Assembly (NCBI RefSeq): GCF_021458635.1
Contig: NZ_JAIRDQ010000006.1
Span: forward strand, 311,105 to 375,104
DNA: 64,000 nucleotides
Reading direction: 5' to 3'
Source of the DNA: Bradyrhizobium monzae
Lineage (GTDB): Bacteria > Pseudomonadota > Alphaproteobacteria > Rhizobiales > Xanthobacteraceae
The notes below the pieces were generated by a model. That model ran no database searches. It was not told where the DNA came from and was given only the letters and a program-made list of their open reading frames with translations. Shown here one piece after another: positions 36,308 to 44,784 of the stretch. How positions within the stretch are numbered: the first letter of the stretch is position 1; the number at the start of each line of letters is the position of its first letter. The position numbers and the translations under genes were made by a program.

Positions 36308-36490
36308 TTATTCTTCGCCGTCAGCCTCGTCGTCGCGACCGGGGATGACGTAGGAGCCCTTCAGCCATCGGTTCAAATCGACGTCGCGGCAGCGCGAGGA
36401 GCAGAACGGACGGGTGGCCGGCGCCTGCGGCTTGCCGCAGATCGGGCAGGTTTTAAGGTGCCCGGCGGTTTTTTTGACGTGGTCGTTCAT
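36308..36490 (-). CDS. yacG: DNA gyrase inhibitor YacG, zinc-finger protein
   Basis: The 60-residue protein shows the YacG zinc site: CPICGK near the N-terminus and FCSSRCRDVDLNRWL after it, giving four Cys ligands and the DLxxW helix, then an acidic tail. E. coli YacG binds GyrB and blocks DNA binding by gyrase. It closes the conserved minus-strand block hisD - UPF0262 - phosphatase - Maf - YacG. Confidence 0.9.
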   Translation of the reverse strand: MNDHVKKTAGHLKTCPICGKPQAPATRPFCSSRCRDVDLNRWLKGSYVIPGRDDEADGEE

Positions 36491-36626
36491 GATGGCGGCA
36501 ATCTACACGAGGTGAGAGGGTTCAAGCACCTCTCGGCAAACAGGTTCCGGCGGCGCAGGCGCAGAATCCCCGCCGGCCGATTCTACTGTGCATGGGGTTG
36601 TTTTCGAGATTTTTGTCGGGCCGCGA

Positions 36627-37256
36627 TCAAACCGCGGTGGCGTTGAGCCAGCCGAAGCGGATCGGAAAGCCCTCACCGCCGAGCAGCGTGGTGGTCTCGT
36701 AGAGCGGCAGGCCGACCACGTTGGTATAGGACCCCACCATCTTCACCACGAAGGAGCCGGCGATGCCCTGCACGGCGTAGCCGCCGGCTTTGCCGCGCCA
36801 TTCGCCGGAGCCGATATAGGCCTGGATGTCGTCTTCCGACAGGCGCTTGAAGCGGACGCGGGTCTCGACCAGGCGCTGGCGAAACGCCTCGCGCGGCGTC
36901 ACCAGGGTGATCGCGGTGTAGACGCGGTGGTTGCGGCCCGACAGCAGCCGCAGGCACTGTGCGGCCTCGTCCACGAGATTGGCCTTGGGCAGGATGCGAC
37001 GGCCAACCGCCACCACCGTATCGGCCGACAGGATGAAGGCGCCGCGGAGCTCGTCGTCGAGCTGGACTGATTTAAGCGCCGCATCGGCCTTGGCCCTCGC
37101 CAGGCGATTGGCGCAGGCGCGCGGCAGCTCGCCCCGCTTCGGCGTCTCGTCGACGTCGGCCGGCCGGAGCGCGTCCGGGTCGATGCCGGCCTGGTTGAGC
37201 AACGACAGGCGCCGCGGCGAACCGGAGGCAAGAACGAATTTGGGGCGGCCGAGCAT
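36627..37256 (-). CDS. Maf-family nucleotide pyrophosphatase
   Basis: The 209-residue protein carries VLASGSPRRLSLLNQAG at the N-terminus, the Maf signature with SxSPRR, and the catalytic Asp region FILSADTVVA, then AVQGIAGSFVVKMVGSYTNV. Maf proteins hydrolyse non-canonical or ordinary nucleoside triphosphates (dTTP/UTP or m7GTP) to monophosphates and are linked to cell division arrest. Located between YacG and the phosphatase, as usual in Rhizobiales. Confidence 0.9.
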   Translation of the reverse strand: MLGRPKFVLASGSPRRLSLLNQAGIDPDALRPADVDETPKRGELPRACANRLARAKADAALKSVQLDDELRGAFILSADTVVAVGRRILPKANLVDEAAQCLRLLSGRNHRVYTAITLVTPREAFRQRLVETRVRFKRLSEDDIQAYIGSGEWRGKAGGYAVQGIAGSFVVKMVGSYTNVVGLPLYETTTLLGGEGFPIRFGWLNATAV

Positions 37257-37411
37257 CGGGTGATTTGGGGGATGAAGCAGGGGTGAATTTCGCGCGGAAC
37301 CTATCGGAAGGGGGCTGATTTCACAACCCGGGAACCCAGACTTTACTGATTCGATGGGCCCACGATGCGTGTGCCCTTAGTCTGTGACGCGGGTGTTACG
37401 GCAGCCAAATA

Positions 37412-37879
37412 CTACCCGCTCGCCGCGCCGACCTTGGCGAAACGCCGGCGGATCCGCATCAGGAGCTGGTCGCAGACCTCGCGATAAGCGGCGAGCTTCT
37501 GGTCGCGGCTGCCCTCGATGGTGGTGGGATCCTGCGTCGGCCAGTACTCGACGTCGGCCGCGAGCGTGCGGGTCAGCTCCAGCGCCTTGTGGTGCGCCTC
37601 CGGCGACAACGTGATGATGAGGTCGAAATTCAGCCCCTCCCAGTCCTCCAGCTCCTCGAAGGTCTGCGGCTTGTGGCTGGAGATGTCCTGCCCCAGCTCG
37701 TCCATCACCGCGACCGCGAAGGGATCGAGTTCGCCCGTCCTGGCGCCGGCCGACTTCACGTAGAGCCCTTGCGGAAACATGTGCTGCAGCAGGCTCGCGG
37801 CCATCGGCGAGCGCACGCTGTTCATCGCGCAGGCGAACAGCACCGATTGCGGATCGCGTGCGCGTGGCGGACCCGCCAT
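37412..37879 (-). CDS. Low-molecular-weight protein tyrosine phosphatase family protein
   Basis: The 155-residue protein has the P-loop CAMNSVRS (Cys17, Arg23, CX5R) at the N-terminus and the helical fold of LMW phosphatases and arsenate reductases. The catalytic acid region near WPTQDP corresponds to the D-P loop. ATG 37879 with GGAAGGG 9 bp upstream is preferred to ATG 37897, which overlaps the preceding gene. Whether it acts on phosphotyrosine or arsenate is not settled by sequence. Confidence 0.8.
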   Translation of the reverse strand: MAGPPRARDPQSVLFACAMNSVRSPMAASLLQHMFPQGLYVKSAGARTGELDPFAVAVMDELGQDISSHKPQTFEELEDWEGLNFDLIITLSPEAHHKALELTRTLAADVEYWPTQDPTTIEGSRDQKLAAYREVCDQLLMRIRRRFAKVGAASG

Positions 37880-37884
37880 CGCAC

Positions 37885-38382
37885 TTAACCCTTCCAATGA
37901 AGAACAGTGATGAGCGTGAACAGCCGGCGCGAGGTCTCGAAGTCGACCCGCACCTTGCCCTTCAGCCGCTCCTGCAGCGTGCGCGAGCCCTCGTCATGGA
38001 TGCCGCGGCGACCCATGTCGATGGCTTCGATCTTGTCCGGGGTCGCGGTGCGGATCGCCTGGTAGTAACTGTCGCAGATCATGAAATAGTCCTTCACGAT
38101 CCGCCGGAACGGCGTCAGCGACAACAGATGTACGACCACTGGCGTACTGTCCTCGCGGCGGATGTCGAACATCAACCGGCTGCCGGTGATGCCGATATGC
38201 AGCGTGAACGGCCCCTTGCCGTCCGCACCGTCGGGCGCGAACAGGTTCTGCTCGATCAGATCGTAGATTGCGATCGCGCGCTCGTGCTCGATGTCGGGCC
38301 CGGAACGGCCGATCGAGTCCTCGTCGAGGGTCACCGCGACGATGCGATTGGTCGAGTCGTCCTGTTCGGGCGGCTGGGTCAT
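37885..38382 (-). CDS. UPF0262 family protein
   Basis: The 165-residue protein reads RIVAVTLDEDSIGRSGPDIE, then ERAIAIYDLIEQN and LSLTPFRRIVKDYFMICDSY, matching the alphaproteobacterial UPF0262 family of unknown function. Its ATG overlaps the hisD stop as ATGA, so it is translationally coupled to hisD. The longer open frame back to 38490 lies inside hisD and is not used. Confidence 0.88.
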   Translation of the reverse strand: MTQPPEQDDSTNRIVAVTLDEDSIGRSGPDIEHERAIAIYDLIEQNLFAPDGADGKGPFTLHIGITGSRLMFDIRREDSTPVVVHLLSLTPFRRIVKDYFMICDSYYQAIRTATPDKIEAIDMGRRGIHDEGSRTLQERLKGKVRVDFETSRRLFTLITVLHWKG

Positions 38383-39674
38383 GACAGATTGAGGCGCAAT
38401 CCAATCGAGCGCGAATGGGCGTCCAGCCCCTCCGCTTGTCCGAGCGTCATCGCAGCCGGTCCCAGCGCACGCAGTTGGTCCGGGCCGCATTTCAGGATCG
38501 AGGTGCGCTTCATGAAGTCGGCGACCCCGAGCCCCGAGGAGAACCGCGCCGAGCGCGCCGTCGGCAGCACGTGGTTGGAGCCGCCGACGTAATCGCCGAT
38601 CGCCTCCGGCGTATGCGCCCCGAGAAAGACAGCGCCGGCGTTGCGGATTTTCGCGGCGAGCGCGTCGGGATCACCCGTCATGATCTCGAGATGCTCGGCG
38701 GCGATCGCATCGGCGAGCGGAATGGCGTCAGCGAGAGACTTCACCATGATGATCGCGCCGAAATCGGCCCAGGACTTGCCGGCAATCACAGCGCGCGGCA
38801 GCGTCTTCAATTGCGCTTCGACCGCCTTCTCGACATCGGCGGCGAGCCGCGCCGAGTCAGTGATCAGGATCGATTGCGCGCTGGCATCGTGCTCGGCCTG
38901 CGCCAACAGATCAGCGGCGATCCAGTCGGCATTGCCGGTATCGTCGGCGATCACCAGCACCTCGGAGGGACCGGCGATCATGTCGATGCCGACCTTGCCG
39001 AACACCAGCCGTTTCGCGGCCGCGACATAGGCATTGCCGGGACCGACGATCTTTGCGACGGGCGCAATCGTCGCGGTGCCATAAGCGAGCGCGGCCACAG
39101 CCTGCGCGCCGCCGACGCGGTAGATCTCGCTGACGCCGCCAAGATGCGCAGCCGCCAGCACCAGCGGATTGAGCTTGCCGTCAGGCGACGGCACCACCAT
39201 CACCAGGCGCGAGACGCCGGCGACCTTGGCCGGCACCGCGTTCATCAGCACCGAGGACGGATAGGCGGCAGTGCCACCGGGTACGTAGAGGCCGGCGGAT
39301 TCGATCGCGGTATAGCGCCAGCCGAGCTCGACGCCGAGCGGATCGGTGAAGCGCTCGTCCTTCGGCAGCTGGCGGCGATGGTAGGTCTCGATGCGGTCGC
39401 GCGCGAGCTCGAGCGCATCCAGCGTCGCGGCATCGCAGGCTTTCTTCGCGGCTTCGATCTCGGCGGCCGAGACCCGAAGGCCGGATGCATCCAGCGTCAG
39501 CCGGTCGAACTTTGCCGTGGCCTCGAGCAGGGCAGCATCGCCGCGCCTGGCAACGTCATCGACGATGGTGCGCGCGGCGGCCTCGACATCGGCCGAGACC
39601 TCGCGCTTGGCGGCCAGGAAGGCCGCGAATCGCTGGTCAAAATCGGCGCTGCTGCGGTCGAGACGAACGGGCAT
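38379..39674 (-). CDS. hisD: Histidinol dehydrogenase
   Basis: From ATG 39674 (MPVRLDRSSADFDQRFAAFL) the enzyme has 431 residues, the usual length. It oxidises L-histidinol to histidine in two NAD+-dependent steps at a zinc site. Signature segments: GLYVPGGTAAYPSSVLMNAV, IVGPGNAYVAAAKRLVFGKV, IDMIAGPSEVLVIADDTGNA, the zinc-ligand region LLAQAEHDASAQSILI, and EHLEI plus GGSNHVLPT. An upstream in-frame ATG at 39734 would add 20 poorly conserved residues. Confidence 0.97.
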   Translation of the reverse strand: MPVRLDRSSADFDQRFAAFLAAKREVSADVEAAARTIVDDVARRGDAALLEATAKFDRLTLDASGLRVSAAEIEAAKKACDAATLDALELARDRIETYHRRQLPKDERFTDPLGVELGWRYTAIESAGLYVPGGTAAYPSSVLMNAVPAKVAGVSRLVMVVPSPDGKLNPLVLAAAHLGGVSEIYRVGGAQAVAALAYGTATIAPVAKIVGPGNAYVAAAKRLVFGKVGIDMIAGPSEVLVIADDTGNADWIAADLLAQAEHDASAQSILITDSARLAADVEKAVEAQLKTLPRAVIAGKSWADFGAIIMVKSLADAIPLADAIAAEHLEIMTGDPDALAAKIRNAGAVFLGAHTPEAIGDYVGGSNHVLPTARSARFSSGLGVADFMKRTSILKCGPDQLRALGPAAMTLGQAEGLDAHSRSIGLRLNLS

Positions 39675-39820
39675 TTTTGGCTTGGCTTCTGCTGGTTGAG
39701 GGGGCGCAGTCTGGCTCACCGGCCCCCTGCTCAATGGCGCGGCGGGGAAGCTGCGTCAACCCTTCGAAATCGACCGTTCCGGCGAGGGCCCAAGCCGGTT
39801 CGGCTGGTATACAGGCGATC

Positions 39821-40270
39821 TCAGCCCTCCCCCTCGATCTCCAGCCCCGTTCCCAATTCGTCCGCCCCCAGATCGGTGAGCTCGCATTCCAGGCATTCGA
39901 CGTCGAGGCGAATGGCGCCGCCCTGGGCGAACAGCAAGAGCGCGCTGCCGCCGGGCTCCTCATCGCGGCCGCCTCGGGGATGAAACTCGATACCGACGAG
40001 GTCCAGGACCGCCTCAGGCGTCGCGAGGTCGATGTTGCGCGACTTGCACGCGAGCACGCGGTCGAAGCGGAGCGCTGAGACCAGCCGGCGCGGTTCGGCC
40101 TCGCCCGCCAGCGTCTGCTCCCAGTCCAGCCGGCTCATGCCGACCACCAGGCGCTTCTCGCCCTGCCGCCAGATGATGTCGGAAGGCTGGACGCGAGCAT
40201 CCTGCACATGGGTCGAGATCACGGCGAGATCGTCGGCATCGAGCGCAATCAGTTTGAGTTGGGGAGACAT
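39821..40270 (-). CDS. DUF2948 family protein
   Basis: The 149-residue protein starts MSPQLKLIALDADDLAVIST, typical of the DUF2948 family found next to hisD and murA in Rhizobiales. It ends in an acidic tail. Function unknown. It lies 146 bp upstream of hisD on the same strand. An alternative ATG at 40306 would add 12 residues. Confidence 0.85.
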   Translation of the reverse strand: MSPQLKLIALDADDLAVISTHVQDARVQPSDIIWRQGEKRLVVGMSRLDWEQTLAGEAEPRRLVSALRFDRVLACKSRNIDLATPEAVLDLVGIEFHPRGGRDEEPGGSALLLFAQGGAIRLDVECLECELTDLGADELGTGLEIEGEG

Positions 40271-40352
40271 CACCGACACTTCTCCTCGAGGGCTGGTACG
40301 GCTCAACGCGCAGGACTGCCGAAATTTCCGCGCAAACTAGCGATCGCACGAC

Positions 40353-41012
40353 CTAGAGGCTATTGATATCCTTCATCTCCAGCACCTTCTTGGGATAGCC
40401 GACCCGGGCAACATGGATCATGGCGCGGCCCATCTGCTCAGTCGAGGTGACGAGCCCGGGCGAGATCCGGCGCAGCACCGACCACAGCGGCCAGGTCACA
40501 TCATAGACCGCCTGCACCCAGGCCGTCTTCGAACGGATCCCGTGCAGCGGCTGGATCGCGCCGGGCCGGAACATGTAGGCGGCCTTGAACGGCAGCTTGA
40601 GCAAATCGTTCTCGGTCTTGCCCTTGACGCGCGCCCACATCCGCGAGCCCTGTTCGGTGGAATCGGTACCGGCGCCGGTGACATAGGTGAAGGTCATCTG
40701 CGGATTGAGTCGCGCCAGCGTCGTCGCCGCCGCGAGCGTGATGTCATAGGTGAGATGGCGGTAGCGCTCTTCGCTCATGCCGATCGAGGAAACGCCGAGA
40801 CAGAAGAAGCAGGCGTCATAGCCGGCGAGCTGCGTCGCGATCTTCGAATAGTCGGTGAAGTCGTCGTGGATGATCTCGGTGAGCTTGGCGTTGCGCACGC
40901 CGATCGAACTACGCCCGACCACGAGCACGCGCTCGACACCGGCATCGACCAGGCACTCGCGCAACACGCCCTGCCCGACCATGCCGGTCGCGCCGAAAAT
41001 GATGATTTTCAT
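40353..41012 (-). CDS. NAD(P)-binding SDR-like epimerase/semialdehyde family protein
   Basis: From ATG 41012 the 219-residue protein starts KIIIFGATGMVGQGVLRECL, the GxxGxxG nucleotide-binding motif of atypical short-chain dehydrogenases. MTFTYVTGAGTDSTEQGSRM holds the family's catalytic-site strand, with VKGKTENDL after it. It probably uses NADP; substrate unknown. It follows the SDR gene with a 26-bp gap and is likely co-transcribed. Confidence 0.75.
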   Translation of the reverse strand: MKIIIFGATGMVGQGVLRECLVDAGVERVLVVGRSSIGVRNAKLTEIIHDDFTDYSKIATQLAGYDACFFCLGVSSIGMSEERYRHLTYDITLAAATTLARLNPQMTFTYVTGAGTDSTEQGSRMWARVKGKTENDLLKLPFKAAYMFRPGAIQPLHGIRSKTAWVQAVYDVTWPLWSVLRRISPGLVTSTEQMGRAMIHVARVGYPKKVLEMKDINSL

Positions 41013-41038
41013 CGGGCCGTCCCCACCCAAATCGCGGC

Positions 41039-41977
41039 TCATGCGGCGGCCGCGATCCCGTCGAAGGATACACCGGTCAGCGCCGCCGAGACATCCCACA
41101 GCCTGGCAGAAGAAGCGAAATCCTTCGCCCGCGCCATGATCCGCGCCGCGACAGGCGGCCCCTTCAATTCGAAGAACCAGTTCGGGCCGTAATAGCCGCC
41201 GGGCTCGGCGGCCATCGACGTTGCCGCGAACAGCGTGGGCAGCGCGCCTTCCGCTGCGGACTGGCTCATCAGCGGCTGGAGCAACCGACCAACTCGCCAT
41301 TGCAGGGTGTGGGTGCCGGGTCCGTTCGGAATGAGATCGGTGCGCGCGTAGCCGGGATGCGCGGCGACGCTTCGCAAGCCCCAGCCGGCCGCATCGCTGC
41401 GCCGCTGTAGTTCGAGCGAGAACATCAGCATTGCGAGCTTGGACTGGCAGTAAGCGCGCCAGGGGCGATAGGACCGCTGGCTCTGCAGATCGTCGAAATT
41501 GATCGCGCCGGAGCGATGCGCAAGACTGGAGAGATTGACGACGCGCGCAGCCTTTGCGCGGCGAAGCTGCGGCAGCAGGCGGGCCGTCAGGGCGTAGTGG
41601 CCGAGATAATTGGTGCCGAGCTGCATCTCGAAACCGTCCTCGGTCTGCTGCCGCTTCGGCAGCGCCATCACGCCGGCATTGTTGACGAGGAGGTCGAGCT
41701 GATCGTTGCTGGCGGCAAAACGCCTGGCAAAATCGGCGACGGAGGACAGGCTGGCGAGGTCGAGATGCTCATAGGCGATCAGGGCGTTGGGAAACTGCGC
41801 GCAAATGGCCTCGATCGCCCGCAGGCCCTTTGCGTCGTTGCGCCCGGTGAGTATGACGATGGCTCCGGCGCCCGCCAGCGCCAGCGCCGTCTCATAGCCG
41901 AGGCCGCCAGTGGCCCCGGTGACGACGACAGTCTTGCCGCTGAGAGAGGGGATGTCTGCCGTGCTCCAGTCGGTCAT
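41039..41977 (-). CDS. Short-chain dehydrogenase/reductase
   Basis: The 312-residue protein has GKTVVVTGATGGLGYETALA (NADP-binding), DLLVNNAGVM, the catalytic Ser in ARVVNLSSLAHRS, and YCQSKLAMLMF holding Tyr and Lys. This is the retinol-dehydrogenase-like branch (extra C-terminal segment SQSAAEGALPTLFAA). Substrate unknown. It is divergent from the TetR gene 86 bp away, which is the likely regulator. Confidence 0.85.
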   Translation of the reverse strand: MTDWSTADIPSLSGKTVVVTGATGGLGYETALALAGAGAIVILTGRNDAKGLRAIEAICAQFPNALIAYEHLDLASLSSVADFARRFAASNDQLDLLVNNAGVMALPKRQQTEDGFEMQLGTNYLGHYALTARLLPQLRRAKAARVVNLSSLAHRSGAINFDDLQSQRSYRPWRAYCQSKLAMLMFSLELQRRSDAAGWGLRSVAAHPGYARTDLIPNGPGTHTLQWRVGRLLQPLMSQSAAEGALPTLFAATSMAAEPGGYYGPNWFFELKGPPVAARIMARAKDFASSARLWDVSAALTGVSFDGIAAAA

Positions 41978-42063
41978 GCCAAATCTCCGCGTTCCGGGCT
42001 GGAATGAGGCCCGCGACGGGTCTAAATGTGCACTGAGTGCAAGTTTGCAAGAGGTGAAATGAT

Positions 42064-42702
42064 TTGAAGGCTTCGAAGCCGAGCGGGAAACACCCCAAGT
42101 CGTTGAACGTCGGAGAGAAATCGCCGGCGACCGGGCTGCGCCAGCGCAAACAACAGGAAACCCGCGAGCGGCTGAAGCGCGCGGCGATGGCGCTGTTCCT
42201 GGAGCGCGGCTTCGAGGCCACGACCATCGACGACATCGCTGATGCGGCCGACATGTCGCGGCGGAGCTTTTTTCACTATTTCGCGTCGAAAGAGGACGTG
42301 GTCGCTGCCTGGCAGGAGGATGCGGCCGCAGCGCTGGTCGCTGAAATCCTGGCGCGGCCTGTGGACGAGTCCATGCTGACGGCGGCGGAGAACGCCATCG
42401 CGGCGGCGGTCAAGCGGATCGATCCGACCGAAGCGGCCGCGATGTCGCGGCTCAAGCGCGACAATCCCGCGCTTCAGGCCCGCGACCAGCTCAAATACGA
42501 AAAGCTCGAGCGCGCGCTCGCGGACGGGCTTGCGCAACGTTCGGGGCGCAAAGCGGACCGGCTCAAGGCCCGGCTCGTCGCCATGATCGCCACCGGCGCG
42601 ATGCGCGTCGGCGGCGAGAGCTGGCTCAGCGAAGGCACACGCGACAAGCCGGAGGCTTTCGTCAAGCGGACCTTCGATGCGATCAGGGCGATCCTGAAGT
42701 GA
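42064..42702 (+). CDS. TetR-family regulator
   Basis: The 212-residue protein has the TetR DNA-binding domain: RERLKRAAMALFLERGFEAT, then TIDDIADAADMSRRSFFHYF and KEDVVAAW. The remaining helices form the ligand domain. The start is TTG 42064, with GAGGTGA about 8 bp upstream; no ATG exists in frame between it and the domain. Divergent from the SDR gene at 41977, so it probably controls the SDR/epimerase pair and itself. Confidence 0.85.
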   Translation: MKASKPSGKHPKSLNVGEKSPATGLRQRKQQETRERLKRAAMALFLERGFEATTIDDIADAADMSRRSFFHYFASKEDVVAAWQEDAAAALVAEILARPVDESMLTAAENAIAAAVKRIDPTEAAAMSRLKRDNPALQARDQLKYEKLERALADGLAQRSGRKADRLKARLVAMIATGAMRVGGESWLSEGTRDKPEAFVKRTFDAIRAILK

Positions 42703-42711
42703 GCGATCCGC

Positions 42712-43536
42712 TCAGCTCTTGAAGAACGCGAGCAGGTCCGCGTTGATGGTTTCGGAGTGCGTGGTCGGCATGCCGTGCGGAAAGCCCTTGTAGGTCTTCA
42801 GCGTGCCGTTCTTGAGCAGCTTGACCGACAGCGGCGCGGAATCGGCGTAAGGCACGATCTGGTCGTCGTCGCCATGCATCACCAGCACCGGCACGTTGAT
42901 TTTCTTCAGATCCTCGGTGAAATCGGTCTGCGAGAACGCAACGATGCCGTCGTAATGCGCCTTCGCGCCGCCCATCATGCCCTGACGCCACCAGTTCTGG
43001 ATCACCGCCTCCGACGGCTTTGCGCCGGGGCGATTGTAGCCATAGAAAGGCCCGGCAGCGATGTCGCGATAGAACGCCGAGCGGCCCGCGGCGAGCGCGG
43101 TCTGAAAACCGTCGAACACGTCCTTGGGCAGACCGCCGGGATTGGCCTCCGTCTTCACCATCAGCGGCGGCACCGCGGAGAGGATCGCGGCCTTCGCCAC
43201 GCGAGACTCGCCGTGGCGCGCGATGTAGTGCACGACCTCGCCGCCGCCGGTGGAATGGCCGACATGGATGGCACCCTTGAGGTCGAGATGCGCGGTCACC
43301 GCCGCAAGATCGTCGGCATAATGATCCATATCGTGACCATCGGCGACCTGCGCGGAGCGGCCATGACCGCGGCGGTCATGGGCGACGACGCGATAGCCGC
43401 GGGTGACGAAGAACATCATCTGCGCGTCCCAGTCGTCGGACGACAGCGGCCAGCCATGGCTGAACACGATCGGCTGGCCCGAGCCCCAATCCTTGAAAAA
43501 GATCTCGACGCCGTCTTTGGTGGTGATGGTGGGCAT
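42712..43536 (-). CDS. Alpha/beta hydrolase, non-heme chloroperoxidase-like
   Basis: The 274-residue enzyme has IVFSHGWPLSSDDWDAQMMF (oxyanion), GRSAQ-containing cap start, the nucleophile Ser in HVGHSTGGGEVVHYIARHGE, acid Asp in VLVMHGDDDQIVPY and His in FPHGMPTTHSETIN. The pattern is that of cofactor-free haloperoxidase/arylesterases. Substrate unknown. It is 27 bp after the four-helix membrane protein gene on the same strand. It is convergent with the TetR gene. Confidence 0.85.
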   Translation of the reverse strand: MPTITTKDGVEIFFKDWGSGQPIVFSHGWPLSSDDWDAQMMFFVTRGYRVVAHDRRGHGRSAQVADGHDMDHYADDLAAVTAHLDLKGAIHVGHSTGGGEVVHYIARHGESRVAKAAILSAVPPLMVKTEANPGGLPKDVFDGFQTALAAGRSAFYRDIAAGPFYGYNRPGAKPSEAVIQNWWRQGMMGGAKAHYDGIVAFSQTDFTEDLKKINVPVLVMHGDDDQIVPYADSAPLSVKLLKNGTLKTYKGFPHGMPTTHSETINADLLAFFKS

Positions 43537-43563
43537 TGGGGGGACTCCTTTAGCGAGATGCGA

Positions 43564-44073
43564 TCAGGCGAATGCCATCGGCCTGTAGCGGCGCCAGGCG
43601 CCGATGGTGACCAGCACGAAGAACACCAGCACGATGCCCTGAACCACGGCGAACACCGGACCCGACGGCGGCGCCGGCGGCACGGCCGGTGCGAGCGCGG
43701 CCAGCGCCGGCACTTTCAGGAATGACTGGATCACCAGCACGAAGACGTTGAAGTACAGCGAAATCATCGCGGTCACGATGTAGACCGGCCGCCACGCGCC
43801 TTTAAGCTTCATGCCGTACAGCGCGATGCAGGCGATCGCCAGCAGCACCAGCGAGATGCCGGCGATGATGTACGAGGGCAGCAGCTCCTTGAACGGAAAC
43901 AGGAAGCCGGTCGCATTGGTCAGAATGGTGAAAATGAGAAAGATCGCGGTGAGGCCCGGCATCGGCTTCGAGCCGAGCAGGCCGAACATCACGATCAGGC
44001 CGACCACGATGGCGATCAGGCTGATGATGACATGGACCAGTGTGAAGGCTTGCAGGCTCATCCCGAGAACCAT
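43564..44073 (-). CDS. Four-helix membrane protein of unknown function
   Basis: The 169-residue protein has four hydrophobic helices (VHVIISLIAIVVGLIVMFG, LTAIFLIFTILTNATGFLF, YIIAGISLVLLAIACIALYG, YIVTAMISLYFNVFVLVIQ) and a fifth near the C-terminus. GGAGAG precedes ATG 44073. It belongs to a family common in Rhizobiales without assigned function. It precedes the hydrolase gene. Confidence 0.65.
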   Translation of the reverse strand: MVLGMSLQAFTLVHVIISLIAIVVGLIVMFGLLGSKPMPGLTAIFLIFTILTNATGFLFPFKELLPSYIIAGISLVLLAIACIALYGMKLKGAWRPVYIVTAMISLYFNVFVLVIQSFLKVPALAALAPAVPPAPPSGPVFAVVQGIVLVFFVLVTIGAWRRYRPMAFA

Positions 44074-44263
44074 GACATCTCTCCTATTCTCAACATTGAG
44101 ATCGAAAGATTGATATTACGGTCCTCATCGGATTGCCACATGCGGCACGATCACACATGTGCGTGCAGCCATGCGTCATCGTGCGAATCGACAAACGCAT
44201 GGCTGAATTTTTTTGCAGCGCTGTCACAAACGACAGCAGCCAAGCTGAAATCGATCGTCGCGA

Positions 44264-44572
44264 TCAAACGTCCTTGGTGTCGAAGATCAAGAGATCGGCA
44301 CCGCCACTGGCGAATTTCGGCACGTCGCCTGCGGCCGCCTTGCCCGCCTCGCTGCCGAAGGCCTTCTGGATGTCGCCCACGCTATCGAAGCTGAGAATGG
44401 CGACGAGGTGGATTCCGGACGGACCGGCGGGCGACCCGACTGCGCCCGTGCTCACGGCGTATTTCTTCAAACCGGGAAGTTTCTTCGCGAGCGGAATGTG
44501 GGTCTCGGCATAATGCTTGTCGAAGGCGGCAGCGTCTTTGGGCGTCTTGTAGAGCACGACGAGTTCGGCCAT
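44264..44572 (-). CDS. EthD-family small protein
   Basis: The 102-residue protein begins MAELVVLYKTPKDAAAFDKH, followed by YAETHIPLAKKLPGLKKYAV, the EthD ferredoxin-like fold. Members help a few degradation pathways but the enzymatic role is usually unproven. It stands alone, with an imperfect inverted repeat upstream at 44605-44716. Confidence 0.75.
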   Translation of the reverse strand: MAELVVLYKTPKDAAAFDKHYAETHIPLAKKLPGLKKYAVSTGAVGSPAGPSGIHLVAILSFDSVGDIQKAFGSEAGKAAAGDVPKFASGGADLLIFDTKDV

Positions 44573-44604
44573 TTAGTCCTCCCGTTAAGCGTTTTGTTTG
44601 TAGA

Positions 44605-44716
44605 TCCTCATGGTGAGGAGCGTGCGAAGCACGCGTCTCGAACCATGCAGGCCCGGGTTTGGCAGTCGGGCCTCGATCCTTCGAGACGCCGCTATCGCGG
44701 CTCCTCAGGATGAGGG
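44605..44716. repeat. Imperfect palindromic intergenic repeat, family B
   Basis: The left arm is tcctcatggtgaggagcg and the right arm ggctcctcaggatgaggg; the inside contains gtctcgaa and ttcgagacg arms. It lies between the EthD gene and the cNMP-binding flavoprotein. This type is familiar from bradyrhizobial genomes, but copy number needs a genome search. Confidence 0.65.
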
Positions 44717-44784
44717 GATACTCTGCATCAAGACGCGCAATGGCAAGCCAGATTCGACTTGCCGTCTGCTTGTCTTCTGCTTGA

